From CAZPMT01 sp964587655 (GTDB lineage: Bacteria > Hydrogenedentota > Hydrogenedentia > Hydrogenedentales > SLHB01), in the NCBI GenBank assembly GCA_964587655.1, contig CAZPMT010000055.1:1-33771 (forward strand): DNA of 33,771 bases, read 5' to 3'. The position numbers were made by a program, and so were the translations under genes. The first letter of the stretch is position 1; the number at the start of each line of letters is the position of its first letter. Shown piece by piece: positions 7,328 to 16,418 of this stretch. The notes beneath the pieces are model-generated. The model was not told the DNA's origin. It ran no database searches and worked only from the letters and a program-made list of their open reading frames with translations.

Positions 7328-9493
7328 ATGACCGGACGACCTGGATTGCAGGGAGTTCCTGAAGACGGCCATATGTCCCCAAAGCAGGACGACATAGTGC
7401 GTCGGCTCGAAGCTATCGACAATAGCTTCCTTGACGCGATGGAAGAGGATGACCGTTTGCGGAGCGGTGTGCCTGAACATCAACGCGGCACCGATCTCGA
7501 CTTCATTCAGATGACTGGTCTGACTCGGCAAGCCCTTGGGGAGGAAACGTCCGGCCCGAGCGAAGCGCCGGTCCAGGACTTCGCCGGGGCTGACGCCTTG
7601 AGCTTCTTCGAGAAGGGCGTTGCCGATGTTGACGCGGCCATGACCCCTCCGGCGTTCGAAAATGGCGCGGACCAGAGTAAAGAGATTCTGCGCGAGAGTC
7701 ACGGTTTGAATCGTCCGGCTTCCGCGTCGCCTTTGATTGCTGACCTGAGAGAGGTTATCGAGGAACTTGTCCGGGAGGAAAGCGCGTCGGCCAGCGAATC
7801 GGATGAGGTTGAGAGTGCCGGGTCGCCGGCGTCTGAGGCAGCCCCTGAGGAGGAATCCGAGATCGCTGTGCCGGTGACAAGTGCGGGCAGCTCCACGTTC
7901 GAGGCCGAGCTTGTGCCGGCGTCTTCTTCTGACGCGTTTGAACGCGTGCCGGAAAGCGATAGCGCCGCACCGCCCGTATCTCCGTCCATAATACGGGCGA
8001 CGGAAGGCGGCAACCTGAGTCATGGGGTTGTCTCGTCCATGGACCCGGTGGAGTGGGTGGTTACCGAGGACGTTCAAGAAGAGACCGAGGGCCGGGAGGG
8101 GTTTGCGCCCCTGGTGGATACGGACATTCCGCAAGCGGCGCCTGAGTTTTCGCAATCCGAAAGACCCGATGTCGAGCATCGCGTGGACTTGGGCGCAGCG
8201 GAGGAGTTGCTCCGAGCGCTCGAGAGCCAACCTCGAGAACCGGCGCCTGCCGAGTCGGCGCCCAGTGAGCCTCCGGGGCTGACCTTCCCCGTCGAATCGC
8301 CTTTGACACCTGGATTGGCATCGCCGGCGCAAGGGCCGGAAACGGACGAAGATGAGGATACCGGCGATGAGCGGGACCTCTCGATCTATCGGCAGCCGCT
8401 CACTAAGCATGGCCGGCGCGGGTCTGGCCGCCACCGCAGTCGAGGCTGGCGGCGCCTGGTGAGTTGGGGAACCCGCGTTGCGGTCGTTCTCATCATAGGT
8501 GGCGCAGGGATTGGAGCTTATGTGTGGTTCCGGCCCATGCTGGCCACACCGCAGGAAACCTTCGAACGTGCGAAGGCTTTGCAGGCGGACGCAAGGTACG
8601 CGGATGCGTGCGAGACGTTCCAGCGCTTTGCCGAGGGCAACCCTGACCACGTGCAGCATGCCGAGGCGCAGTTCCTCGCGGCCTATTGCCTGCAACTTGC
8701 ACCGGCCGACTCCTTCGATGCGAAGCAGGCCAGGAACACTCGTGCCCTGGATCTTCTTGACCGGTTTGTCAAGGATAACCCCGCGCATGCGAAGGTGCCC
8801 CGGGCGAGGATTCGGATGGGGATCCTCGATTTCGAGATAGGGCGGTACGAAAACGCTATCGAGTTGCTGCAGGACCCCACGCTGCCCCAACGCGATCCGG
8901 AAGGCGCCCTTCCGGCGTTGCGGACGTTGGCGCGCGCGCGCTTGGAGCTCGGGCAGTATAAGGAGGCGGCATCGGCCTATTTGCAGGCGGCTTCTCTGAC
9001 GGGCAACTACACGGCGGATCAGGACTACGAAGCGCTCGGCGACCTTTATCGGCTGCAAGCCGACCACGTCGAAAACGGGGATGAACGGCGACAGCTTCAA
9101 ACGGAGGCCGTCGAGAGCTGGACCAAGGCGTTACGGATGCCTACCGCGGATCCCGCGGCTACGAGCAAGATCCGCGAGAAGCGCAGATGGCTTTCCGACC
9201 AATTGGGCATCAGTGGCGATGAAACGGCTGATCAAGTCTCCGCGCCGAAGCCTCAAGAGAAAGCGGCGCCGCCCGGGCCTACGCCCAGTCAACCGGCGAT
9301 CCCGCGACCGGAAGCGCCAAAGGCTGAACAACAGACGACCGCGGCTGCCGTGCCTGCGCCTGTTTCGGAGCAGCAGACAAAGGCGGGTGGGGTCGCGCCT
9401 GACCCTCGGGCCGAGGCGAACTACCCCGGAGCGGGGGTTGACTCCGGGAAAACCGGGCAAGTTACGACGGTCACTGGAGGGTCGTCTTCGTAG
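7328..9493 (+). CDS. Single-pass membrane TPR protein with long acidic N-terminus
   Basis: A 721-residue protein of three parts. Residues 1 to about 370 are acidic, Ser/Glu/Pro-rich and probably disordered and cytoplasmic. A basic stretch leads into one membrane helix at about 380-400 (VAVVLIIGGAGIGAYVWF). The outer part, about 405-630, consists of TPR-like helical repeats (ALQADARYADACETFQRF, ARIRMGILDFEIGRYENAI, ARARLELGQYKEAASAY), followed by a Pro/Ala/Gln-rich tail. Tol-Pal-associated and exopolysaccharide TPR proteins act as assembly scaffolds, which fits its place between an ATPase and a secretin. The start at 7328 has AGAGGAG directly abutting it; ATG at 7373 is an alternative without a better site. 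A copy of the CGCCCGTAT palindrome lies inside the acidic region. Confidence 0.8.
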   Translation: MTGRPGLQGVPEDGHMSPKQDDIVRRLEAIDNSFLDAMEEDDRLRSGVPEHQRGTDLDFIQMTGLTRQALGEETSGPSEAPVQDFAGADALSFFEKGVADVDAAMTPPAFENGADQSKEILRESHGLNRPASASPLIADLREVIEELVREESASASESDEVESAGSPASEAAPEEESEIAVPVTSAGSSTFEAELVPASSSDAFERVPESDSAAPPVSPSIIRATEGGNLSHGVVSSMDPVEWVVTEDVQEETEGREGFAPLVDTDIPQAAPEFSQSERPDVEHRVDLGAAEELLRALESQPREPAPAESAPSEPPGLTFPVESPLTPGLASPAQGPETDEDEDTGDERDLSIYRQPLTKHGRRGSGRHRSRGWRRLVSWGTRVAVVLIIGGAGIGAYVWFRPMLATPQETFERAKALQADARYADACETFQRFAEGNPDHVQHAEAQFLAAYCLQLAPADSFDAKQARNTRALDLLDRFVKDNPAHAKVPRARIRMGILDFEIGRYENAIELLQDPTLPQRDPEGALPALRTLARARLELGQYKEAASAYLQAASLTGNYTADQDYEALGDLYRLQADHVENGDERRQLQTEAVESWTKALRMPTADPAATSKIREKRRWLSDQLGISGDETADQVSAPKPQEKAAPPGPTPSQPAIPRPEAPKAEQQTTAAAVPAPVSEQQTKAGGVAPDPRAEANYPGAGVDSGKTGQVTTVTGGSSS
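7971..7999. repeat. CGCCCGTAT palindrome, copy inside a gene
   Basis: CGCCCGTAT at 7971-7979 and ATACGGGCG at 7991-7999 with an 11-base spacer. The arms, spacer length and following GAC match the intergenic copy at 772-803, but the spacer sequence differs. Here it encodes PPVSPSIIRATE within the disordered part of the TPR protein. Confidence 0.7.
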
Positions 9494-9567
9494 TGTACGC
9501 CGAAAAGAAACCAGCGCCACCGAGACGCGGTTGCAGTCGCGGATAGGATGGTTGCAGGAGAGCGGAA

Positions 9568-11091
9568 ATGAGAATGGCGCGCGAGATGATGTTTGACACC
9601 CCGTTAGTGCGAGCGGTCCGAATGGGATGCGCCTTAGGGCTCGCAGCGTTTGCTTGGCTGCTCGTCTTGTGTCCCGCTCTTGCGCAGACGGACACGACTG
9701 TCAATGCCGGCGACACGGTGTTTGTGGATGTCTATCGCCGTCCGGAACTCTCGTCCAGTGTTCAGGTTGACCCCAACGGCAACATCTCCATACCTTACGT
9801 GGGAAGCGTTAACGTGGGGGGTGTCACCGAAAAGGAAGCGTCCGAACGTGTCGCAGCGTCCCTCATCACGATTCTTAAGAATCCCCGCGTGACGGTGTCT
9901 CATTCCACCACGCGGCAAGTTGCCGGGCCGCGTACGTCCGAGATGAAAACCCAGGTGATAGCGCTTAACAACGCCAAAGCGGAAGCGCTGTGCAAATCGC
10001 TGCAGGGTATGGCCTCCTCTGGCGGCAGTATCGCCAGCGACAAGAACTCGAATACGCTGATCATCACGGACACGCCGGGCACGATTCAGAACATCATGGG
10101 GGCCATAACGCAAATCGACCAGATGCAGAGCCAGGTGACGCAGGTGCGTATCGAGACGAAGATGGCCGAGGTCGAACAGGGCGCCATGAAAAACCTGGGG
10201 ATACGCTGGTTCTTCAAAGGAAACGAGGTGACCGGGGGCTACTATCCCTCGCGAGGCGAGCTCACGGGGGCCAACCAGCAAGCCGATTCCATGGCAAACG
10301 AACAGGTGAGTGGCGGCGGCAGCTCCTCGAACTCGGGAGGGGTGGGCCGGCAGTACGTCGACGGACCCAAGTTTGATCGCAGGCTGAACGTCCCTGTTCA
10401 GATTCCCACCCTCGGGCAGATGTTTGTCGGAGTATTGAAAGATAACGTAGACATTGGCACGCTGCTGGACGCACTTGTGAAAGACAACAAGGCGCAGTTG
10501 CTGACGACGCCGCAGGCTCTGGCGGTCAACCACACGCAGGCTGAGATCAAGATGATGGACGAGTTTCCGTACATGGAGAGTTCGCAGACGTTCGGCGGCA
10601 CCGCGTACTCGGTGCGTTTCATGGACCTCGGCATCAAGCTGATGGTAACGCCGCACGTCTACAAGGATGTTGGCGGCCCTTATGTTCAGTTGGAGCTTAA
10701 TCCCGAGGTTTCCTTTTCCACGGGTATGAGCAATGGCGTGCCGATACGATCCGTGCGGAGTTACAGCGGTGTGGGCAACGTCCGCAACGGGCAGACGCTT
10801 GTGATCGGCGGCATTGTGCTCAATGACGAGCGCAATGTAACTCAGAGCGTGCCCGGGCTGGGGAAGATTCCGCTCTTGGGCAGCCTTTTCAAGCGGAAAG
10901 AAAAGGCCCGTTCGCGCAACGAGCTGATGGTATTCGTCACTCCCACGATCTACGATGCGCCCGAGTCGATCACGTGGGATCGCATGATAAATCTTACGGG
11001 AACCGCCAAGGAGGATTTCGGGGCTGTTTCCAAGGCGGTCGCCCAACCCATTCCGGCCGCCGAGTCGCGGACGGAGTCGCGCAAGGAGTAG
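9568..11091 (+). CDS. Polysaccharide-export/secretin chimeric outer-membrane protein
   Basis: A 507-residue protein predicted to form the outer-membrane channel of the operon. A signal peptide ends near residue 40 (ALA-Q). Residues about 44-112 match the polysaccharide export (Wza N-terminal, PES) domain: VNAGDTVFVDVYRRPELS, VDPNGNISIPYVGSV, and KNPRVTVS. Residues 125-187 form a secretin N1/NolW-type domain (VIALNNAKAEALCKSL, SNTLIITD). Residues 190-462 are a complete secretin domain: IETKMAEVEQ, LLDALVKDNKAQLLTTPQA, GIKLMVTPHV, NGQTLVIGGI, VPGLGKIPLLGSLF and NELMVFVTPTI. No SLBB domain and no Wza C-terminal helix are present. AGGAG precedes the ATG. Secretins and Wza are normally separate protein families, so this fusion suggests a polysaccharide exporter with a secretin gate. 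Confidence 0.9.
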   Translation: MRMAREMMFDTPLVRAVRMGCALGLAAFAWLLVLCPALAQTDTTVNAGDTVFVDVYRRPELSSSVQVDPNGNISIPYVGSVNVGGVTEKEASERVAASLITILKNPRVTVSHSTTRQVAGPRTSEMKTQVIALNNAKAEALCKSLQGMASSGGSIASDKNSNTLIITDTPGTIQNIMGAITQIDQMQSQVTQVRIETKMAEVEQGAMKNLGIRWFFKGNEVTGGYYPSRGELTGANQQADSMANEQVSGGGSSSNSGGVGRQYVDGPKFDRRLNVPVQIPTLGQMFVGVLKDNVDIGTLLDALVKDNKAQLLTTPQALAVNHTQAEIKMMDEFPYMESSQTFGGTAYSVRFMDLGIKLMVTPHVYKDVGGPYVQLELNPEVSFSTGMSNGVPIRSVRSYSGVGNVRNGQTLVIGGIVLNDERNVTQSVPGLGKIPLLGSLFKRKEKARSRNELMVFVTPTIYDAPESITWDRMINLTGTAKEDFGAVSKAVAQPIPAAESRTESRKE

Positions 11092-11098
11092 GCGCTGA

Positions 11099-13354
11099 AT
11101 GTCGCAAGACCCCCCCGTTTTGGAGCAGCAGGCCGGCCAGACGCGCGAGCATCAGTTGCGATTCGTCGTGAACGTGCTGACGCTTCGTTGGCGTATGATT
11201 GCCGCCGTGACGGTGCTCGCCGCGGTTGTCTACGGGGCGGCCGGCATGTTCCGTCACGAAAACGCGACGGCGCGATTCAAGGCTCAGGCCAAGGTTCTGG
11301 TGAAGCCTTCTTTGTGGGACAAGGACATCCTCAAGGGGACGCAAGGGACGCCTCTGTCTCCGTTTGACGCGCAGGCTATCGTCAAGCGAACCAGCCTGCA
11401 GCGGCTCGCCGAGAAGGTCGTGCGGGCACTCGTGCAGCAGGACATCGCCGATGGTGGAGCTCTTAGCGACGCTTACACCGACGAGGAGTACGCCGCAAAG
11501 GCGGCGGAGATCTTGAACAGCATTGCGCTCACGCCTGGCGATTCGCAGAGCGGCGTTATTACGATCGAGGTCACGAATTGGCCCCGGGAAGATGAGGCGA
11601 AGCGGATTGCGGATCTCACGGCGCGGGTATTTGTCGAAGAGAACCGCCAAGGCCAGCTTGAAGAAGACGGCAGGACCCATGACGCGATCCGTAAGCGTCT
11701 TCATGATCTTCAACAGGAACTGTACGGGGCGGAATCCGCGGAGTGGGAATATAAGAAGTCCATGGGTTTCCAGACGTACGGGGCCGTTGGCGATGAGTTG
11801 GCCAAGATCCATCAGGAGGTCAGCGAGAAGAAGGCGGTCAAGGATGAAACGACCACCAAGCTGACTGAAGTCGAATCGGAACTGAAGGCAAACGCCGCCG
11901 AACTGCCGGAGGCCCTCGGCAATGTGACCGATACGGTCGTTACGCAGATGCTAGGCGAACTGGACAACCTGCTCCAGGAACAGTTGACGATGAGCGTCAT
12001 CTACAACCCCGGCTATCCGGGGTTGAAAGAGATCGAAGACGAGATAGGCGAGAAAAGGGAGGCTGTGCTCGAAGCGGTTCGCAGGATTGACGAAAGCGTC
12101 GGCGCCGGGACAAACGTCTGGAAACAGCGGCAGAACCTGTACAGGCAGCAACTGGATCTGCGTCTAGGTCTGACAGGCATCGAGATCCGGATCGCCGCGC
12201 TCCAGCGAATGCTCGAGGAACTCATTCCCAAGATCCCGGAATTGGCCAACAAGAACATGGAATACGAGCGCCTGTCGAAGGAGACGGGACACGTCCGCGA
12301 GCAGTTCAACAAGCTCCGCGAAAAAGAATTCGACATCCGCACCGCCCTAGGCCGTGAGTCCGGGCAAATGGAGCGCCATGAGTCGGTTTCGGCCTCCGTG
12401 ATACCCGTCCGGGGGGTGGGTGGCGCTTGGACGAATTTCGTCATTGGCGGTCTGGTCGGTTTTGTTGTCGGCTTCGGGCTTGCGGTGATGCTGGAGATTA
12501 TGGACACGTCGATCCGCAGCATCGACGACGTTGCGACCTACATCGGTCTGGAAGTTATCGGGACGATTCCGCGCATGCGATTCGGCAAACCCAAAGGCGG
12601 CCGCCGCCGCCGGGGGACGTATGTCGCGACGACGGACGAGGATCAAACCGACGCGTGCATCGTGACGCAGCATGACCCGAAATCGCCCATATCCGAGGCG
12701 TACAGGACGTTGCGGACAAACCTCCAATTCGCGACGATCAAGCGGAAACCGAAAACGATCATGGTTACGAGCGCCGTGCCCGGCGAAGGGAAGACGACCA
12801 CGGCGGTCAACATGGCGGTGACCATGGCGGATGCGGGGATGCGCGTACTGCTTATCGACACGGACTTGCGGCGGCCGAACGTGCACCGCGTCCTCAAGAT
12901 CGAACGCGGCCCCGGGCTTGCGGACGTGCTGCGTGAAGGCTCCGATCTCCAAAGCGTGATCCGCGAAACGCGCATCGAGAATCTTTGGATCGTTTCCAGC
13001 GGACGCGTTCCGCCGAATCCGTCGGAACTGATCGGTTCGAGCCGCATGCAGCGGCTCATGAAGCAATTGGGCAACGAGTTCGACCTTGTGATCTGCGACG
13101 CGCCCTCGATCCTGGTCGTGACCGACCCGGTGCTGCTTGCGACCCACGTTGACACGGTCGTGATCGTGGTGTCCGTGAACAATGCGCGCCGCGAGACGAT
13201 TCAGCGAGCGCACAAGTTGCTGCAGGCGGCGAATGCGTACGTTGCGGGCGTTGTGCTCAACGGGTTGGAGGCGACTCGCCGGCATTACTACTACTATTAT
13301 TACTACTACGAAGACGGATCCGGGACGAGCCACCGCCGGTGGTATCATCCGTAG
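11099..13354 (+). CDS. Wzz chain-length regulator fused to BY-kinase
   Basis: A 751-residue inner-membrane polysaccharide co-polymerase of the Wzc/PCP-2a type. TM1 is at about 33-50 and TM2 at about 443-465, enclosing a periplasmic region with long coiled-coil segments (about 195-260 and 350-400). The cytoplasmic tyrosine kinase has Walker A SAVPGEGKTTT near 558-570, Walker A' LLIDTDLRRP near 592 and Walker B LVICDAPS near 668. The tail after residue 725 holds eight consecutive tyrosines (RRH then Y8 then EDG) and one later Tyr, the autophosphorylation cluster of the family. It starts seven bases after the secretin stop, with AAGGAG across that stop, so the two are translated together. It should control polymer length and export through phosphorylation cycles. 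Confidence 0.93.
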   Translation: MSQDPPVLEQQAGQTREHQLRFVVNVLTLRWRMIAAVTVLAAVVYGAAGMFRHENATARFKAQAKVLVKPSLWDKDILKGTQGTPLSPFDAQAIVKRTSLQRLAEKVVRALVQQDIADGGALSDAYTDEEYAAKAAEILNSIALTPGDSQSGVITIEVTNWPREDEAKRIADLTARVFVEENRQGQLEEDGRTHDAIRKRLHDLQQELYGAESAEWEYKKSMGFQTYGAVGDELAKIHQEVSEKKAVKDETTTKLTEVESELKANAAELPEALGNVTDTVVTQMLGELDNLLQEQLTMSVIYNPGYPGLKEIEDEIGEKREAVLEAVRRIDESVGAGTNVWKQRQNLYRQQLDLRLGLTGIEIRIAALQRMLEELIPKIPELANKNMEYERLSKETGHVREQFNKLREKEFDIRTALGRESGQMERHESVSASVIPVRGVGGAWTNFVIGGLVGFVVGFGLAVMLEIMDTSIRSIDDVATYIGLEVIGTIPRMRFGKPKGGRRRRGTYVATTDEDQTDACIVTQHDPKSPISEAYRTLRTNLQFATIKRKPKTIMVTSAVPGEGKTTTAVNMAVTMADAGMRVLLIDTDLRRPNVHRVLKIERGPGLADVLREGSDLQSVIRETRIENLWIVSSGRVPPNPSELIGSSRMQRLMKQLGNEFDLVICDAPSILVVTDPVLLATHVDTVVIVVSVNNARRETIQRAHKLLQAANAYVAGVVLNGLEATRRHYYYYYYYYEDGSGTSHRRWYHP

Positions 13355-13410
13355 ATCGCGGGTTGCGCCAACGGTTCCGCCCGCGGTCGCCCGTTTCCGG
13401 GGAAATCTGA

Positions 13411-14895
13411 ATGCAGTACACCGATTCACAACGAGGCATCGGTCGCGGTGAGGTTGCCGAAAGCCGCGTTGAAGTGCCGTTCCTCGCGGCCTTCATGGTC
13501 ATCTGCGCGGCGGCGCTCCTGGTCATCCACAGCCGGTATGAGAGCGGCAGTGTGACGATCGCGCTCGCGGTGAGCATGATCGTGTTCGGGGTGACCGTGG
13601 TGCGCGTCGATTTCGGAGTTTATATTCTTGTCGCCGCCATGCTTCTGTCGCCCGAGATCAATTTTGGAACCGATCCGTCGGGAGAGCGCAATCTGAATGT
13701 CCGATATGACGACGTTCTTATAATCGTCATCTTCTTAGGCGTTCTGGTGAAGCTCGCATTTGAGGGGAAACAGCGGCTTTGGCGGCCCAGTCCAATCAAC
13801 TTCGGCATCGTGTCATACTACTTTATCTGCATCGTCTCGACGCTCTTTGCCCTGAACATGAACCTTGCTTCATGGGACCGGAGAGACGCCTTTTTCGTGC
13901 TGCTGAAGATGGCGGAGTTTTACATGGTCTTTTTTCTAGTGGGAGGCGCCATACGCGACCTGAATGGCGCGCGGCGGCAACTGACTTTTTTCTTCGTCGT
14001 TGCGCTGATCGTTTGCGGATACTGCATGGCGACGGTGGGCCGGGTGGAGCGCATCGGGACGCCGTTCGAGGCCCAGGGGTCCGAGCCCAACACGCTCGGA
14101 GGCTACCTCATCGTCGTGATCTGCGCCGCGGGCGGCCTCTACACTCAGTCGCCGAAGCGAAGTCTCTCCTGGGTTTTTGTGTTGATTATGGCGGCGGCCT
14201 TCGTTCCCTTTCTGTTCACATTGTCGCGGGCGTCTTACATCGGCCTCATCGTGGGAGCGCTGGCGCTGGGCATCATGGCCCGCAAACTGTCGATTATCCT
14301 AGCTGTCGCGGCCATTCTTGTTCTATCTCCGATTTTGATGCCGCCTGAAGTGAAGGACCGCGTCAACTACACATTCCAGCGTGGAACCGGCGATCCCGTG
14401 GTCATCGCGGGCAAGTCCACGGGGCTGCAAGTCGACTCGTCAACCCACGAACGACTATACGTATGGGGGAAGGTCAAGTACACGCTGGGTGTCGCGCCGT
14501 GGTTCGGTGGAGGGGTATCATGGGGCAGGGTTCTCGACTCGCAGTACGCGCGTGTGATCATGGAGACGGGCTTGCTGGGGTTGGGGGCGTTTGTTTTTCT
14601 TCAGTACCGCATATGCCGGACGGCGCGAGAGACGTTCCTGTGGTCTCGCCATTGGCTGGGACGGGGGCTGGCCGTGGGAACGCTGGCCGCCACCATCGGT
14701 CTGATCACGCACTCATTGGGGACGATCTCGTTTCTGATCATACGGATTATGGAACCCTATTGGTTCCTTGTGGCGCTGACGGTTGTCTTTCGCGCCATCG
14801 CCATCGAAGAGCACGCGGCCATGTTGCGCGAGCAGAGAGTTGCGCAGCCGCTTGGCAAGGTTGCACTGCAATCGGCGGGCGCGAGCGTCGGCTAA
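13411..14895 (+). CDS. Wzy/O-antigen-ligase-family polysaccharide polymerase
   Basis: A 494-residue protein with ten or more hydrophobic membrane segments. The central part (FLFTLSRASYIGLIVGALAL near 268-287, then a hydrophilic loop from about 310 to 370 with HERLYVWGKV and WFGGGVSWG) is the arrangement of the Wzy_C/O-antigen ligase family. Such proteins polymerise lipid-linked repeat units or ligate glycans at the outer face of the inner membrane. It follows the Wzz/BY-kinase by 56 bases and closes the operon, so polymerase activity is the likelier role. Family members cannot be separated into polymerase and ligase by sequence. It overlaps the convergent PilT-like gene by four bases. Confidence 0.85.
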   Translation: MQYTDSQRGIGRGEVAESRVEVPFLAAFMVICAAALLVIHSRYESGSVTIALAVSMIVFGVTVVRVDFGVYILVAAMLLSPEINFGTDPSGERNLNVRYDDVLIIVIFLGVLVKLAFEGKQRLWRPSPINFGIVSYYFICIVSTLFALNMNLASWDRRDAFFVLLKMAEFYMVFFLVGGAIRDLNGARRQLTFFFVVALIVCGYCMATVGRVERIGTPFEAQGSEPNTLGGYLIVVICAAGGLYTQSPKRSLSWVFVLIMAAAFVPFLFTLSRASYIGLIVGALALGIMARKLSIILAVAAILVLSPILMPPEVKDRVNYTFQRGTGDPVVIAGKSTGLQVDSSTHERLYVWGKVKYTLGVAPWFGGGVSWGRVLDSQYARVIMETGLLGLGAFVFLQYRICRTARETFLWSRHWLGRGLAVGTLAATIGLITHSLGTISFLIIRIMEPYWFLVALTVVFRAIAIEEHAAMLREQRVAQPLGKVALQSAGASVG

Positions 14896-16418
14896 TCTCT
14901 GCCCTTGGCCAAGAGGTCGACTCGCGCCTTTAGGGCGTCGAGTCGCGGCACCGAATAGGTCCCCATGACCAACTGGTCGAAGACGCTCTGGTCGGTCGTG
15001 AAGGCCTGGGCGTGCTCGAGATCGATTTTCCCCGCCTTATACAGCCTGTACAGATAGTCCTCAAACAGGAATGAGTGCGAGACGGTTTGTTGCATTCCGA
15101 TGCGTATGCCGTCGGTATCGCCAGCGAGAATCGCCTCGCTAATCGGCCTGATGTCGTTGAACAACAACTCGATTGCCGGTATGCGTCCGCCGCCGATTCT
15201 GGGCACCAGGCGCTGGCATATGACGCATCGCATACAGTCGCGAATCTGTAGCTTGACCAGGTCGCGCTCGACCGGATCGAAGAAGCTCACCAAACGGTTG
15301 ACGACCTCGGACGCGGTATTCGCGTGCAAGGTGCTGATCACAAGGTGGCCGGTTGCGGCCGCGTTGATGGCGGATCGAATCGTATCCGAATCGCGCATTT
15401 CGCCGATAACGATCACGTCAGGGTCGTGGCGCAATGCGCCGGTGACGGCGTCATTGAAGGAGTTGACGTCCGATCCCAGACTGCGCTGCGAGACCACGGA
15501 CTTCTTGTTTGCGTGAACGTACTCGATAGGGTTTTCAATGGTGATGATGTGATCCGTGAGGTTCGTGTTAATCCAATCGACGAGTGCCGCGGCCGTCGTC
15601 GTCTTGCCGGACCCCGTCATGCCCGTGACAAGGACAAGACCGTGATGCATGCCTGCGAGCCTTACCATGGCGTCCTTCGGCACGTTTAGATCGTCAAACG
15701 ACGGGATGACTTCGGGCAGGAACCGCAGTGTGCAGTGCGGCGCGCCGGACTTGAGGAATGCGGACACGCGCGCGTATCCGAGTCCCATTTGGTGGTAGTT
15801 GAAACTCGTTTGCTTGTAGTCCTGGAACTCTATCCAATGCGTTTCCGGGGCGAGCTGCCGTACGATGTTCTCGATCTGAACTCCGGAAAGAACGCCAACG
15901 ATCTCCGAATGCATGATTTGTCCGTCCACGCGGAACACAGGCGACTCGCCGGGAGAAAGGTGCACGTCGCTGGCCTTGTATTGCAGCATGGCCTGGAACA
16001 GGAGTTCGACGCTGACGGGGTCTGTGCGGTAGTTGTCCCCGGTCACGCGCCAGACCTCAGGCAACGGTATCGCCGCGAGGAACCGGTCGGCGGCCTCTTT
16101 CGACCGGACGCTGCTCTGCGTTCCCACGGGAGGACAATGGATCACGTGATTGCCGTCCTCTTCGTCGAGCGTGCATGCTTCGGCGTATTCCGTGGCGATG
16201 GCTTTCAGGGCGCCGGCGGCCTGACTCGGAACGTGTGCCTTGATCTTGAACACATCGAACTCGGCCTTGAAATCCGGCCGCTCCGCAACGATCTCGAACT
16301 CCTCAGCGCGGAGTGTGATCTTGCGGGGGATGCCCTGGGTCTTGCGCAACTGCCCCTCGATGTAGCCAATGGACGTGCGAAGGCTTTTCTGATGACCGGT
16401 GCCGAGAATGATTTCCAT
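14892..16418 (-). CDS. PilT-like secretion/retraction ATPase with N-terminal extension
   Basis: A 508-residue GspE/PilT superfamily ATPase. Residues 1-130 are an extension I do not recognise. The PilT-type PAS-like N-domain starts near 140 (LLFQAMLQYKASDVHLSPG). Walker A is GMTGSGKTT at 266-274, the Asp box is around ITIENPIEY, Walker B is DVIVIGEMRD at 334-343 and the His box is STLHANT at 362-368. There is no CxxC-zinc domain typical of PilB/GspE, which supports a PilT-type retraction role. PilT itself is about 345 residues, so this form is longer. It converges on the exopolysaccharide operon with overlapping stop codons. Whether it serves type IV pili, or the nearby secretin, cannot be told from this window. 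Confidence 0.87.
   Translation of the reverse strand: MEIILGTGHQKSLRTSIGYIEGQLRKTQGIPRKITLRAEEFEIVAERPDFKAEFDVFKIKAHVPSQAAGALKAIATEYAEACTLDEEDGNHVIHCPPVGTQSSVRSKEAADRFLAAIPLPEVWRVTGDNYRTDPVSVELLFQAMLQYKASDVHLSPGESPVFRVDGQIMHSEIVGVLSGVQIENIVRQLAPETHWIEFQDYKQTSFNYHQMGLGYARVSAFLKSGAPHCTLRFLPEVIPSFDDLNVPKDAMVRLAGMHHGLVLVTGMTGSGKTTTAAALVDWINTNLTDHIITIENPIEYVHANKKSVVSQRSLGSDVNSFNDAVTGALRHDPDVIVIGEMRDSDTIRSAINAAATGHLVISTLHANTASEVVNRLVSFFDPVERDLVKLQIRDCMRCVICQRLVPRIGGGRIPAIELLFNDIRPISEAILAGDTDGIRIGMQQTVSHSFLFEDYLYRLYKAGKIDLEHAQAFTTDQSVFDQLVMGTYSVPRLDALKARVDLLAKGRD

Noticed and set aside
7295..9100. Long antisense open frame across the TPR protein
   Set aside because: It is Arg-rich, lacks any domain, and the plus-strand protein has a clear membrane helix and TPR repeats.
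9634..11046. Antisense frame across the secretin gene
   Set aside because: The plus strand encodes a full secretin with all motifs; the antisense product is His/Arg-rich and featureless.
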